From contig JAPHTP010000045.1 in assembly GCA_026196875.1 (NCBI GenBank), forward strand, positions 1 through 64,000: a DNA stretch of 64,000 bases. The letters are read 5' to 3'. Origin of the DNA: Kangiellaceae bacterium. GTDB taxonomy: Bacteria > Pseudomonadota > Gammaproteobacteria > Enterobacterales > Kangiellaceae. The notes under the pieces were generated by a model. The model was given only the letters and a program-made list of their open reading frames with translations. It made no database searches and was not told where the DNA came from. The translations under genes and the position numbers were made by a program. This document shows, one piece after another, positions 46,258-54,616 of this stretch (the stretch's first letter is position 1; every line of letters starts with the position of its first letter).

Positions 46258-48648
46258 TTAAAAATCATCATTCGTGATTTCAAAAGCCATATTACTATCG
46301 CTCAGGTCGATCACCCCGATACAGGTTCCTTCGGAATAAACAGCCATACGATCACCTACTACCCAATAATCTGCAGAATAATTTTCTCCATTGGCTAAGG
46401 GTCCATAATCGTTGCCGGTGTTTGCTGCCCCGCTTGAATTATCAACCCAGTGTAAATTAATCGTATTAGAAGAGTTGTTAGTTACGCTAACTGCAGCACT
46501 GTCACTAGTACGTGAATAGGGTGCTAGCAAAGTCTCGCAGCTGCCTAAACTACCAACAACAGGCTCCGGCTCTTCCGTTGCAGCGTCAGCTACAAGTGCG
46601 TTATCAATTACAAACTCGTTATTTGTATCATTGACAATGGCAACCGCAATACAAGCATTTGCAGCATCTTTTAGCATCATTCGATCACCAATCCGCCACC
46701 ACTCAGAGGTATAGCTTGCGCCTGGGGCCAGGCTGTCAAATGCGCTGAACGCCTCACCATCGTAGTTTCCGATCCAGTGCAAATTAACCGCTTTATCAGA
46801 GTCATTGGTAACCGTGAATTGAGGTGCATAAGATAAAGTATCTCGCCCATAGGTTTCTTCCAAAGTACAAACGCCGAATGCTCCTTTTTCCGGCCAATGA
46901 GGCAAATAAGGCTGCTCAACACTTACCGTTTCTTTGGCACCAGGCAAGGCGACCTGACAACTTGAACCGCTACACGCGGACAGATATAGATCGACAATAT
47001 CGGCTCCGGAAAAATCGGAACCAACAGTAACATAGTATGTACCGGCTTGCGGATTCGCTATTGTACACTCTTCAGTATTACTATCTTCGGTAACCGACGA
47101 ACAATCAAACTCTGTATCTAAATACGGATGTACCGCCGTTGCGCGATTGACCCATAGATCCACATTACCGGAACCACCAGTCGTTCGAAAAGAAATCGAA
47201 TCGCTATTGTCAGGGATCTCGACCGAAAATAACCAGCCTCCTCTCCCTTCAACTAACTGGTATTCACCAATTGATAACGTCTGAGCGCTTTCTCTAAACT
47301 GAGTTGGAATTTCTTGTTGATAGAAAACTTCGAAATCGGCTTGGTCATTTTGCGCGATGTCAGCCATCAAAGCATTAAAATCATCCCATTGCCCTGTTCT
47401 CATATGACTCAACATTTGAGTGACTTGTGCTGGGCGTTTTTCGAAAAGAAAGGCAACGGCTAACTCACCCCAACTGTAAACGTTTACGTTGTCTTCTCTA
47501 CCAAAGATCTGCGCAAGCGTGTATGGATTTCCATTATGTCCGTGGACTACACGTTGATACGGAAGCTGATGATGGGTTCCCAAATATTCAGCAAGTCCTT
47601 CACTCCACCAGCCCATATCCCATCGGTATCCGCCTTCTTTATTGTAACGACCATCAAGCGCATGGATATACTCATGAGACAAAGATCGAGAAACAGGTAA
47701 TCCTCCCGTCCACTCTATGCCGTTAAAAGTAAGAATATCCGAACTATGCCACCATTCTGTTGGTGACGTTTCAAAATAGATTCCACTGCTATTACTTGAA
47801 CTCCAAAGATGCTCTACCCAAGACATATGATTCGACAAACTACCAAACACATGTAGGTTGGTTACTTGGTTCAGATCGTTAGGGACCGGTGATCCGAAAT
47901 CAGGATTGATTTCGCTATTAATTAATTGATCAAAACGAGTTTTAGTCGCGATTAATTCTGCACAAGCGGCATCTGCTTCTGTTTGATTCATCAATTGCGA
48001 ACGCAGATTAATTTCGTCGTTACAGTTTTGGGTTACAGCAAACAACCCAGTAGTTGCATAAAGCGTCGCGTCCGACACCTGCGCGCTAGCATCGATTAAG
48101 ATTTGGTAATTGCCCGATTGCGGGTTATCGATAATACAGACTTCGTTATAATCTGAAGAGTTGTAGGAAACACAATCATTGGTACCGTCGTCAACTCCTT
48201 GGCCAGCTGTTGGCGAGCCTTCAAATTTGACGTAAAGATCAGGGTCTCCCATTGCTTCACCTGCAACACCGGATGCCAAATAAATAACTAATGACTCAGC
48301 AGATTCAGGAACATAAAGTGAATAGGTTTGTGGTGCGTTAGCACTAATTCCCGTTTTTAAAATGTCCAATCCAAGCCAGTCATGACCCGCATTAGCCAAA
48401 TCATCAGCGGTATTACAATCATAAGCTACCTGATCGACTTCGTTTGAATCTAGTTGACCATTACCGTTATCGTCTTGTCCACTCGACTCTTCAGTTCCGC
48501 CATACTCACATTCAGCATGCCCGGGATCGATCTCCACCGACACGCTTAGATTCTGCGGAGGCTCCTCTTCTGAACTTCCTCCTCCACAGGCTGTTAAAGC
48601 CAGCAGAACAGCTGCAGATACAGCTGAAAGTGTTATTCCCCTTTTCAT
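46258..48648 (-). CDS. Lipoprotein M9-like collagenase-type metallopeptidase with PPC and duplicated C-terminal domains
   Basis: A 796-residue protein. The signal peptide has a lipobox (LALTAC, C21). It has a Ca2+-type Asp/Asn loop (about 59-70), a PPC-like domain (about 85-200) and a catalytic region with zinc motif HEYIHALDGR (H325, E326, H329) and WWSEGLAEYL (E350/E354), as in M9 collagenases. A second PPC-like domain (about 455-585) and two copies of an ~90-residue module (592-681 and 702-796) follow, sharing VTN-S, NLHW, L-x-x-G and GDRM. The module resembles the pVHL beta domain. GGAGG lies five bases before the ATG. Probably cell-surface or secreted, degrading protein outside the cell. 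Confidence 0.82.
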   Translation of the reverse strand: MKRGITLSAVSAAVLLALTACGGGSSEEEPPQNLSVSVEIDPGHAECEYGGTEESSGQDDNGNGQLDSNEVDQVAYDCNTADDLANAGHDWLGLDILKTGISANAPQTYSLYVPESAESLVIYLASGVAGEAMGDPDLYVKFEGSPTAGQGVDDGTNDCVSYNSSDYNEVCIIDNPQSGNYQILIDASAQVSDATLYATTGLFAVTQNCNDEINLRSQLMNQTEADAACAELIATKTRFDQLINSEINPDFGSPVPNDLNQVTNLHVFGSLSNHMSWVEHLWSSSNSSGIYFETSPTEWWHSSDILTFNGIEWTGGLPVSRSLSHEYIHALDGRYNKEGGYRWDMGWWSEGLAEYLGTHHQLPYQRVVHGHNGNPYTLAQIFGREDNVNVYSWGELAVAFLFEKRPAQVTQMLSHMRTGQWDDFNALMADIAQNDQADFEVFYQQEIPTQFRESAQTLSIGEYQLVEGRGGWLFSVEIPDNSDSISFRTTGGSGNVDLWVNRATAVHPYLDTEFDCSSVTEDSNTEECTIANPQAGTYYVTVGSDFSGADIVDLYLSACSGSSCQVALPGAKETVSVEQPYLPHWPEKGAFGVCTLEETYGRDTLSYAPQFTVTNDSDKAVNLHWIGNYDGEAFSAFDSLAPGASYTSEWWRIGDRMMLKDAANACIAVAIVNDTNNEFVIDNALVADAATEEPEPVVGSLGSCETLLAPYSRTSDSAAVSVTNNSSNTINLHWVDNSSGAANTGNDYGPLANGENYSADYWVVGDRMAVYSEGTCIGVIDLSDSNMAFEITNDDF

Positions 48649-48747
48649 AAAACCTCCGATAACTTATTGAAATAATTGTTTTTTATTTAATTTAAATCAC
48701 ATCAATAGTTGCCTGTGAGGAGATATAGCCACCAACACAAACAATTT

Positions 48748-48790
48748 ATTGCGCACAATAATACAGATAATAAGTTATTTTGTGCACAAT
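48748..48790. other. Imperfect inverted repeat upstream of the M9-like protease gene
   Basis: ATTGCGCACAATAA (48748-48761) and TTATTTTGTGCACAAT (48775-48790) are inverse complements with a few mismatches, in the 319-base gap (48649-48967). The half-site TGTGCACA is itself a palindrome. It may be an operator. I see no other gene in the gap. Confidence 0.4.
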
Positions 48791-48967
48791 ACACAAGTGT
48801 GATTATTACCCTGAAACTGGCGTACATTTTTAGAGGAGGTTAATTGGTGGTTTGAAAATTATGAAAAGCGAGATAGATATGGCCTCTCATTTACTTTTGG
48901 GTTTGATTAAAATTAAGATTGGCAGATTATCTAATTAAAATATGAACTCGTAGTGTCAAGGAAAGAG

Positions 48968-49399
48968 ATGTTTCAGCAACACAATAACTATACAAAAGCT
49001 CTACTAATTATTTTCTGTCTCAATTGTTTAGTTGGCATAGTGTTTATAGGAATGCTCCTTCCGAGTCTGGCAGCGGAGCAATCTATCTTGCTCTATGTTT
49101 TAACGACTATCTTAAGTTTGCTAATAGTGCTTAATATCTACTTAGCATATCGGATTTATCTAAGAAATATATCTGCTTTAAAGCTATCTCTCTTGCTATA
49201 TGGAATGCAGATTTTTGGCTTCGAAACTAAAAACTGGGCTTTGAGCCTGAATTTTGGAATGATGTTTAGTCTCTCTTGGGACTACGAAAGTACTAATATT
49301 ACAATTAACTTTCTGCCTGCTTTCATTTGTTTTTTGATTTTTTTAGCACTTAGAAGTGTAAACGAAATGGGTAAAAAGGAGGCTACACATAAACTATGA
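48968..49399 (+). CDS. Small hypothetical membrane protein
   Basis: A protein of about 143 residues with four hydrophobic segments, starting FQQHNNYTKALLI. ATG at 48968 has AAGGA five bases upstream and is preferred over GTG at 48953. It overlaps the end of the convergent thioredoxin-like gene by six bases. I do not recognise a family. It may belong with the neighbouring TonB receptor/thioredoxin pair, but orientation does not support an operon. Confidence 0.55.
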   Translation: MFQQHNNYTKALLIIFCLNCLVGIVFIGMLLPSLAAEQSILLYVLTTILSLLIVLNIYLAYRIYLRNISALKLSLLLYGMQIFGFETKNWALSLNFGMMFSLSWDYESTNITINFLPAFICFLIFLALRSVNEMGKKEATHKL

Positions 49400-49891
49400 A
49401 GATTCCGACGCAAAATTAGCTGATAGCTGAGAGAGTTTTCCTGGTTTAATATATCCCGTGACCTTAGTCAGAAAGTGTCCTTCCGAATCGAATATCAAGG
49501 TGTAAGGTGTTACCTCAGGCTTTCCCACTAAAGCAAGTAATTTATCGGAAGCATAGGCCGTAGGAATCGATGTCCCTGCCCTCTTCGCCCAATGACGGAG
49601 CTTCAATTTGCTATCACCAACACCCACCATAACAAAATCAGCATTAATCTTAGTTTTGAACTCTTCATATGCAACCATCTGACGTAAGCACCAACGACAT
49701 TTATCTTCAAAGAAAGTCACGAACAACAAGTTGTCTTTTCTGGACTTCAAGACAACAGGTTGTTCGGCAAATAAATTTTGCAATTCAATAGCTGGGAGGG
49801 TCACACGACTAGTTGTTTTTGCACTAACATCCAGATTGCCGACTAACAATAATATTCCAACTGTCAGACTAAATAATTTTAAAAATCTCAT
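49394..49891 (-). CDS. Periplasmic thioredoxin-like protein (TlpA type, CRWC)
   Basis: A 165-residue protein with a signal peptide (FSLTVGILLLVGNLDVSA), then a thioredoxin fold with FFEDKCRWCLRQM (C65/C68) and the cis-Pro region VTPYTLI. TlpA-type proteins are usually periplasmic thiol reductants, but the two residues between the cysteines (RW) differ from the common TlpA CxPC. It lies 34 bases downstream of the TonB receptor gene on the same strand, so it is probably in the same transcript. Confidence 0.85.
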   Translation of the reverse strand: MRFLKLFSLTVGILLLVGNLDVSAKTTSRVTLPAIELQNLFAEQPVVLKSRKDNLLFVTFFEDKCRWCLRQMVAYEEFKTKINADFVMVGVGDSKLKLRHWAKRAGTSIPTAYASDKLLALVGKPEVTPYTLIFDSEGHFLTKVTGYIKPGKLSQLSANFASESS

Positions 49892-49925
49892 GCGACTTTC
49901 CTAGTAAAGTTATTACTACTCGTGA

Positions 49926-52124
49926 CTACTTTTGATGACCATATTTAAATCCGATATAGAACTCTCTCCCCTTAAGCGGACCATAAATATGCGCTACATC
50001 GTAGACAGGCTCACCACCATCATCTTGCCAGTAGAGCGTGGAATCCATATCGTTTACTTGGGTGAAATCAAGCAGATTCTTGCCGCCGAAATAGACCGCC
50101 AGGCTTGAGTTAACCTTGTAGGAAAGCTTGAAGTTGACCATAGAAAATGATTCTGCATCGGTAGACTTTAAGCCTTGCAATTCGCCAGCATCAACTAAGT
50201 CATTGCCGTTGGCATCGAGGAAAATATTGTATCGGTCAGAATAGCCATAGTCGGCCAGGTCACGGCTGCCAATCCAGGTAGCATCGAGATAAAATTTCCA
50301 ATCATTCTTTTTGTATTCGATACCTACCCTTGCGCGCTCTTCTAAAGGCACAACTGCAAAAGTTGACTGATAGCTTTCTTCGTAATTGTAGAACTCTAAT
50401 GCGCCATCAATGGTCCAGAAATCATTCAGGTCGTAACTGAATACCCAGTCGATAGTTGACACTTGCATTGTTTCATCAGAGTTAATTAAATGTGGGCGCT
50501 CAAAATTATCGAAATCAATGAAGGCAAGATTCTTAATTTTGCTTAACGCCAATGAAGTCGTCGAAGTGAAACCTTCTCCTTCATAAGACAGGCCATAACT
50601 TAAGCTCAAAGATTTTTCTATATCAGTCACTGCAATTTCAAAACCATCGTCTAAGATGCCGTGATCAGATTCAAAAAATGTTGCCGGTGTTCTGAATCCT
50701 TGGCCAAGGGATAAACGAGAAGTCCAGTCGTTGCCATGGTCGTAACGCATATGCAAACGCGGAGTGAAAAGTTTCTCATCGATTTCGTTTCCAACAACCG
50801 TTTGCTCTATCCAGTCAGTAGTTAAGTGGTCAAGGCGTATAGCAAGGTTAAACTCTAGTTGGTCATTAAAATACCAGGTATCTTGGAAATACAATCCTAC
50901 GGATTTAGTATCAAAGCTGTCGCCTGCAATAGTTGGGTCGGCTGCTTGCAAGGCCTCAAAAGCTTCAGATTGCGAGCGCATTTTTTCATGTTTACTGTCA
51001 ACACCGAAACTCAATAGGTGCTCGCCATCGAGCGCATAGGTCCATTTAAAATCGAAGAAGTCGATAACATCGGTATTGTTATAATCAAATCCCTCGTAGA
51101 AAGAATCCTGTCCATGATCGACCCGACTGAAGGTTGCTTGCCAATGGTTTTCCCCATCAACTTCATGGATCCAGCGCAGCATCACTTCTTCACGGTCAGA
51201 CTGAATCATTTCAGCGGTTTCCCAGGGATTAGCAAGAAACTGCTGACGCACGTCGCCATTCTGAAAGAATTGACCCGGTGCGGTTTCACCTAGTGCTTGT
51301 GATGCGATTACACTGTCCCAGTCTTGATTTACAGGCCCCCCAAAAATGTCAGACTCAAAAAAGGAATAGCGCGCTTGTATATTGTTATGGAAATTCACTT
51401 CATAATTTAGTTTCAACATAATGGAAGTGTTTTCCATGGCGGGGTTTTCGCTAACCCCATTACCGTCTTCATCAGATTGGTCAATGTCTTGATATTGGAT
51501 GGCAGTGGTTAACCCCAGGCTTCTATCGTAATTTACCAGAGTGCCTAATCCCGAAAACATTCTGTCTCCGTCGTCATGCAGAGCCGCGTTTAGTTGGATT
51601 GAATCTTCAGTTGCGTTTCGAGTAATTAAGTTGATCGTTCCTCCAATTGCTTCCGGTGCAATCAGAGAAGCCCCGGCCCCACGAGCCACCTCAATTTCAG
51701 AAATACCAGTTGCGGTTATCGCATCCATTCCATAAAAAGATGAAACCACCGAATGCATCGGAACCCCGTCAACTAGAACAGTGGTGTGCTCACCTTTAAG
51801 ACCATTAATCATTACTCGCTTCATACCACACATGGAGCACTCATTGTTCACCCGAATTCCAGGTTCATTGGTAATCGCTTCAGTGAGAGTCATAGCCTGT
51901 TTACGGTCAATTAGTTCTTCAGAGATCAGTTCGGTTTTTTCGATTACGTCTGCGAGACGCCCCTTACGATAAAGGCGTTCTTGCGTACCTATGACAGTGA
52001 TAGTTTGTTCATCTTGTTCAACTTCGGTGTCTTGGTTGTCGGTCTGAGCGGCCAGGGCAACACTCGATAAAGGCAGGGTTAATGCGACCAGAGGCAGCAA
52101 TTTAAAGTTGGGTTTATGGGTCAT
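49926..52124 (-). CDS. TonB-dependent outer-membrane receptor with Cys-x-x-Cys-x-Met plug motif
   Basis: A 732-residue receptor with a signal peptide (LPLVALTLPLSSVALAA), TonB-box-like EQTITVIG (about 40-46), plug domain (about 65-175) and 22-strand-like barrel to a C-terminal KYGHQK. The plug holds CSMCGM (96-101), an uncommon thiol/Met cluster. An EF-hand-like loop (DANGNDLVDAGE, 637-648) sits in a barrel region. A Fur box precedes the gene. The cargo may be an iron or copper chelate, but is not known. The neighbouring thioredoxin-like gene may keep the plug cysteines reduced. Confidence 0.9.
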   Translation of the reverse strand: MTHKPNFKLLPLVALTLPLSSVALAAQTDNQDTEVEQDEQTITVIGTQERLYRKGRLADVIEKTELISEELIDRKQAMTLTEAITNEPGIRVNNECSMCGMKRVMINGLKGEHTTVLVDGVPMHSVVSSFYGMDAITATGISEIEVARGAGASLIAPEAIGGTINLITRNATEDSIQLNAALHDDGDRMFSGLGTLVNYDRSLGLTTAIQYQDIDQSDEDGNGVSENPAMENTSIMLKLNYEVNFHNNIQARYSFFESDIFGGPVNQDWDSVIASQALGETAPGQFFQNGDVRQQFLANPWETAEMIQSDREEVMLRWIHEVDGENHWQATFSRVDHGQDSFYEGFDYNNTDVIDFFDFKWTYALDGEHLLSFGVDSKHEKMRSQSEAFEALQAADPTIAGDSFDTKSVGLYFQDTWYFNDQLEFNLAIRLDHLTTDWIEQTVVGNEIDEKLFTPRLHMRYDHGNDWTSRLSLGQGFRTPATFFESDHGILDDGFEIAVTDIEKSLSLSYGLSYEGEGFTSTTSLALSKIKNLAFIDFDNFERPHLINSDETMQVSTIDWVFSYDLNDFWTIDGALEFYNYEESYQSTFAVVPLEERARVGIEYKKNDWKFYLDATWIGSRDLADYGYSDRYNIFLDANGNDLVDAGELQGLKSTDAESFSMVNFKLSYKVNSSLAVYFGGKNLLDFTQVNDMDSTLYWQDDGGEPVYDVAHIYGPLKGREFYIGFKYGHQK

Positions 52125-52186
52125 TTTTATTCCAAATACAAGCTTTAAGCGTTAATTTTCGCGCTATATTAAAGAAGAATGATTTC

Positions 52187-52205
52187 GATATCAATAATCA
52201 TTCTC
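52187..52205 (-). promoter_or_regulatory. Fur box upstream of the TonB receptor gene
   Basis: GATATCAATAATCATTCTC agrees with the 19-base GATAATGATAATCATTATC consensus in 15 positions, and overlapping NATWAT-like hexamers extend on both sides. It lies 63 bases upstream of the start codon at 52124, so iron-repressed expression is likely. Confidence 0.75.
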
Positions 52206-52415
52206 ATTTGCATTTGATCTTGATCAGTGTTTTATTAAGCTCAGGAAAGCTCTCTATCCCCAAAGAGGTTGCCTGGAAATTTGTTTAGCAGAAATTTAGA
52301 TTTAGAAGCGTCGACTTAGACTATCTGCCTGCCCCTGTTTGTTCCATCCCGCATATTAGTCGTATTTAAAATCTACTCATACCCAAAAAATATAGTGAAC
52401 AAAAAATGTTCAAAT

Positions 52416-54611
52416 TTAAAGAACTTCAAAATGCCTGAGTCTGGCGTTGAGTATCTCTCCATTACTTGTTTCTGCTTGAACGGATAACTTGTAACTCCCG
52501 GTCGCAACTTGCCAGTCTAACCACTGCTCGCTTCCCTCTGCAATAAGTTCGTTGTTTAAGTACCATCGAATATTTGTTAAATCATGTTGTGCGGCGATTT
52601 GGAAACGAAAAACCTCGTTTTCATCGGGGATCCGAGGATCTTTGGCAATCCGCAGATTTAATGTCGGTTGTACAATTCTAATTGCTGGCAAGCCTATACC
52701 TAAAGATTTTGGTTCGATCAATGGATTAACCAACTCATGGTACGAATTGCAATTTTGCGTTTGTTTTATGGATCCGTTATCGATACAAACTTCTTTTCTT
52801 TGAAGTTTTTTACTCAGAAAAAGTGGAGCGCTATGACGGTGGCGATTTAACTCATTCATAACAGAACGAAATACCGGCGCGGGACCTCTAGAACCAGTTA
52901 TATTTTTCATCGCTTGGTAGTCCATATTGCCCATCCAAACACCAAGTGTGAAACGATCGTTAAAACCAACAATCCATGCGTCATGATAGTCGTTCGAAGT
53001 GCCGGTTTTTACCGCAGTTTGAAAAGGCAAATTTAAAACAGAGTTACGCCCAAATTCCTTTTCACGAGCAGCGGCATCAGACAAAATATTCGCTATTAAA
53101 CTAGCCGTTTCTTCGCTAAAAACCCGGCTTGCCGGCTCAGTCGTTTGACGAAAACCATTTAGCGGATAATAAACTCCACGCCTTGCAATAACAGTGTATG
53201 CTTGAACTAGTTCAAACAAACTGACTTCGCCATTACCTAATGCGATCCCATCGCCATAGATATGTGCATTTTTCTGTAAATTACTAAATCCTAAATCGGA
53301 AAAATCTTGCACCACTTGTAAGAAATCGAGTTCGCGCATAACACGTATAGCAGGCGTATTTAGTGAATTACCTAAAGCTTCTCGCAGGCTAATTGGACCA
53401 TAATAATGCCGACTATAATTCCGGTAATTATGCTGGCCGGTCCCTACAGACTCTGTTAGCGGCATATCATCAATTTTTTGTGCCGCGCTAACACCTTCCT
53501 CTAAAGCTCTAGCGTAAATAAAGGGTTTAAGCGTTGAGCCCGGTTGGCGAGGTGTCAATACAGCATTATAAGCGCTACCTCCACGCTTTAGCTCCGATTC
53601 TCCTGCAACTACCCAGGCGAGGATTTCGTTACTTAAATGATCGACCAACAACAAAGCCGCGTTTTGAACTTTGCTTGCTTGCAGCTTTTTTAATTGGGTG
53701 TTTAATATTGCTGATGCTTTATTTTGAATGGCTAAGTCGAGACTAGTATTAATCTCACCATGTGCTTGCGGATTCTGCTCTAAAACAAAGCGGGCAAAGT
53801 GGCGGCTATCTACTCGCTTTCTTTGGATGTTCGTTTTTAGTTTTTGTAATTGTAGCACTCGAAATTCGGAGTCATTTAAACGGCCCTCTTCATACATTCT
53901 ATTCGCCAGGATCTCTATCCGTCGCTCGACCAGTTTAGGATTTTTATCTGGATGAAGAATACTTGGTGCTCGGATAAACACAGCCAAGGCCAAAGCTTCT
54001 TTATGATTTAGAGTTGATAAGTCTCTGTCAAAATAGTAATCGGCAGCTTGTGAAACTCCTCTTTTGTTACTCGTAAAAGGGATCTGATTAATATAGAACT
54101 CAAGTATTGAAGCTTTATCCAATTGTTTTTCGAGTAGTCTAGCTTCCCAACCTTCTAACCAGCGATTCCAAATTGTGCGCGGTCGAGGTCGTAGCATTCT
54201 AACAACTTGTTCACTAATAGTGCTTGCCCCTCGCACTACTTTAAAGTTGATCAAATTGCTCCAAGCAGCACGCATACGCGCTAACCAATCGGCGCCTTGG
54301 TGCCGCCAGAAGCGCTTATCTTCTGCTGCCACAATTGCTTGCAATAACACTTCCGGCACATCGTGCAGTTCAGCTTGATCAATAAAATTAAAGTCGGACT
54401 TATTATTCTGCTCAGGGTGTTGCAGATAAATCAACTCGCCATATCGATCGAGCACTCTCAAGCTCAGGGATTTGTCTGCATTCGGTAATGGCTTTTCTGA
54501 CCAGGGTTGAACTTGCCACCAAGTCAAAAGTACCACTAAACAGCCGACAGCAAAAAAAGTGACAGTTGCAATTCGAGCAATCCGATACTTATTTTTTGAC
54601 AACCGATTCAT
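52416..54611 (-). CDS. pbpC: Penicillin-binding protein 1C
   Basis: A 731-residue bifunctional peptidoglycan synthase with one N-terminal membrane helix. The GT51 transglycosylase domain (about 60-240) has EDKRFWRHQGADW and RGASTISEQVVR. The transpeptidase domain (about 300-560) has the SxxK box in QPGSTLKPF, NSLNTPA and KTGTSNDYHD. A C-terminal biPBP_C domain follows. The ATG at 54611 lies just after the macroglobulin stop (54617); a GTG at 54617 is an alternative. The pair with the alpha-2-macroglobulin gene is conserved in many bacteria. Confidence 0.95.
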   Translation of the reverse strand: MNRLSKNKYRIARIATVTFFAVGCLVVLLTWWQVQPWSEKPLPNADKSLSLRVLDRYGELIYLQHPEQNNKSDFNFIDQAELHDVPEVLLQAIVAAEDKRFWRHQGADWLARMRAAWSNLINFKVVRGASTISEQVVRMLRPRPRTIWNRWLEGWEARLLEKQLDKASILEFYINQIPFTSNKRGVSQAADYYFDRDLSTLNHKEALALAVFIRAPSILHPDKNPKLVERRIEILANRMYEEGRLNDSEFRVLQLQKLKTNIQRKRVDSRHFARFVLEQNPQAHGEINTSLDLAIQNKASAILNTQLKKLQASKVQNAALLLVDHLSNEILAWVVAGESELKRGGSAYNAVLTPRQPGSTLKPFIYARALEEGVSAAQKIDDMPLTESVGTGQHNYRNYSRHYYGPISLREALGNSLNTPAIRVMRELDFLQVVQDFSDLGFSNLQKNAHIYGDGIALGNGEVSLFELVQAYTVIARRGVYYPLNGFRQTTEPASRVFSEETASLIANILSDAAAREKEFGRNSVLNLPFQTAVKTGTSNDYHDAWIVGFNDRFTLGVWMGNMDYQAMKNITGSRGPAPVFRSVMNELNRHRHSAPLFLSKKLQRKEVCIDNGSIKQTQNCNSYHELVNPLIEPKSLGIGLPAIRIVQPTLNLRIAKDPRIPDENEVFRFQIAAQHDLTNIRWYLNNELIAEGSEQWLDWQVATGSYKLSVQAETSNGEILNARLRHFEVL

Positions 54612-54616
54612 CCGCA

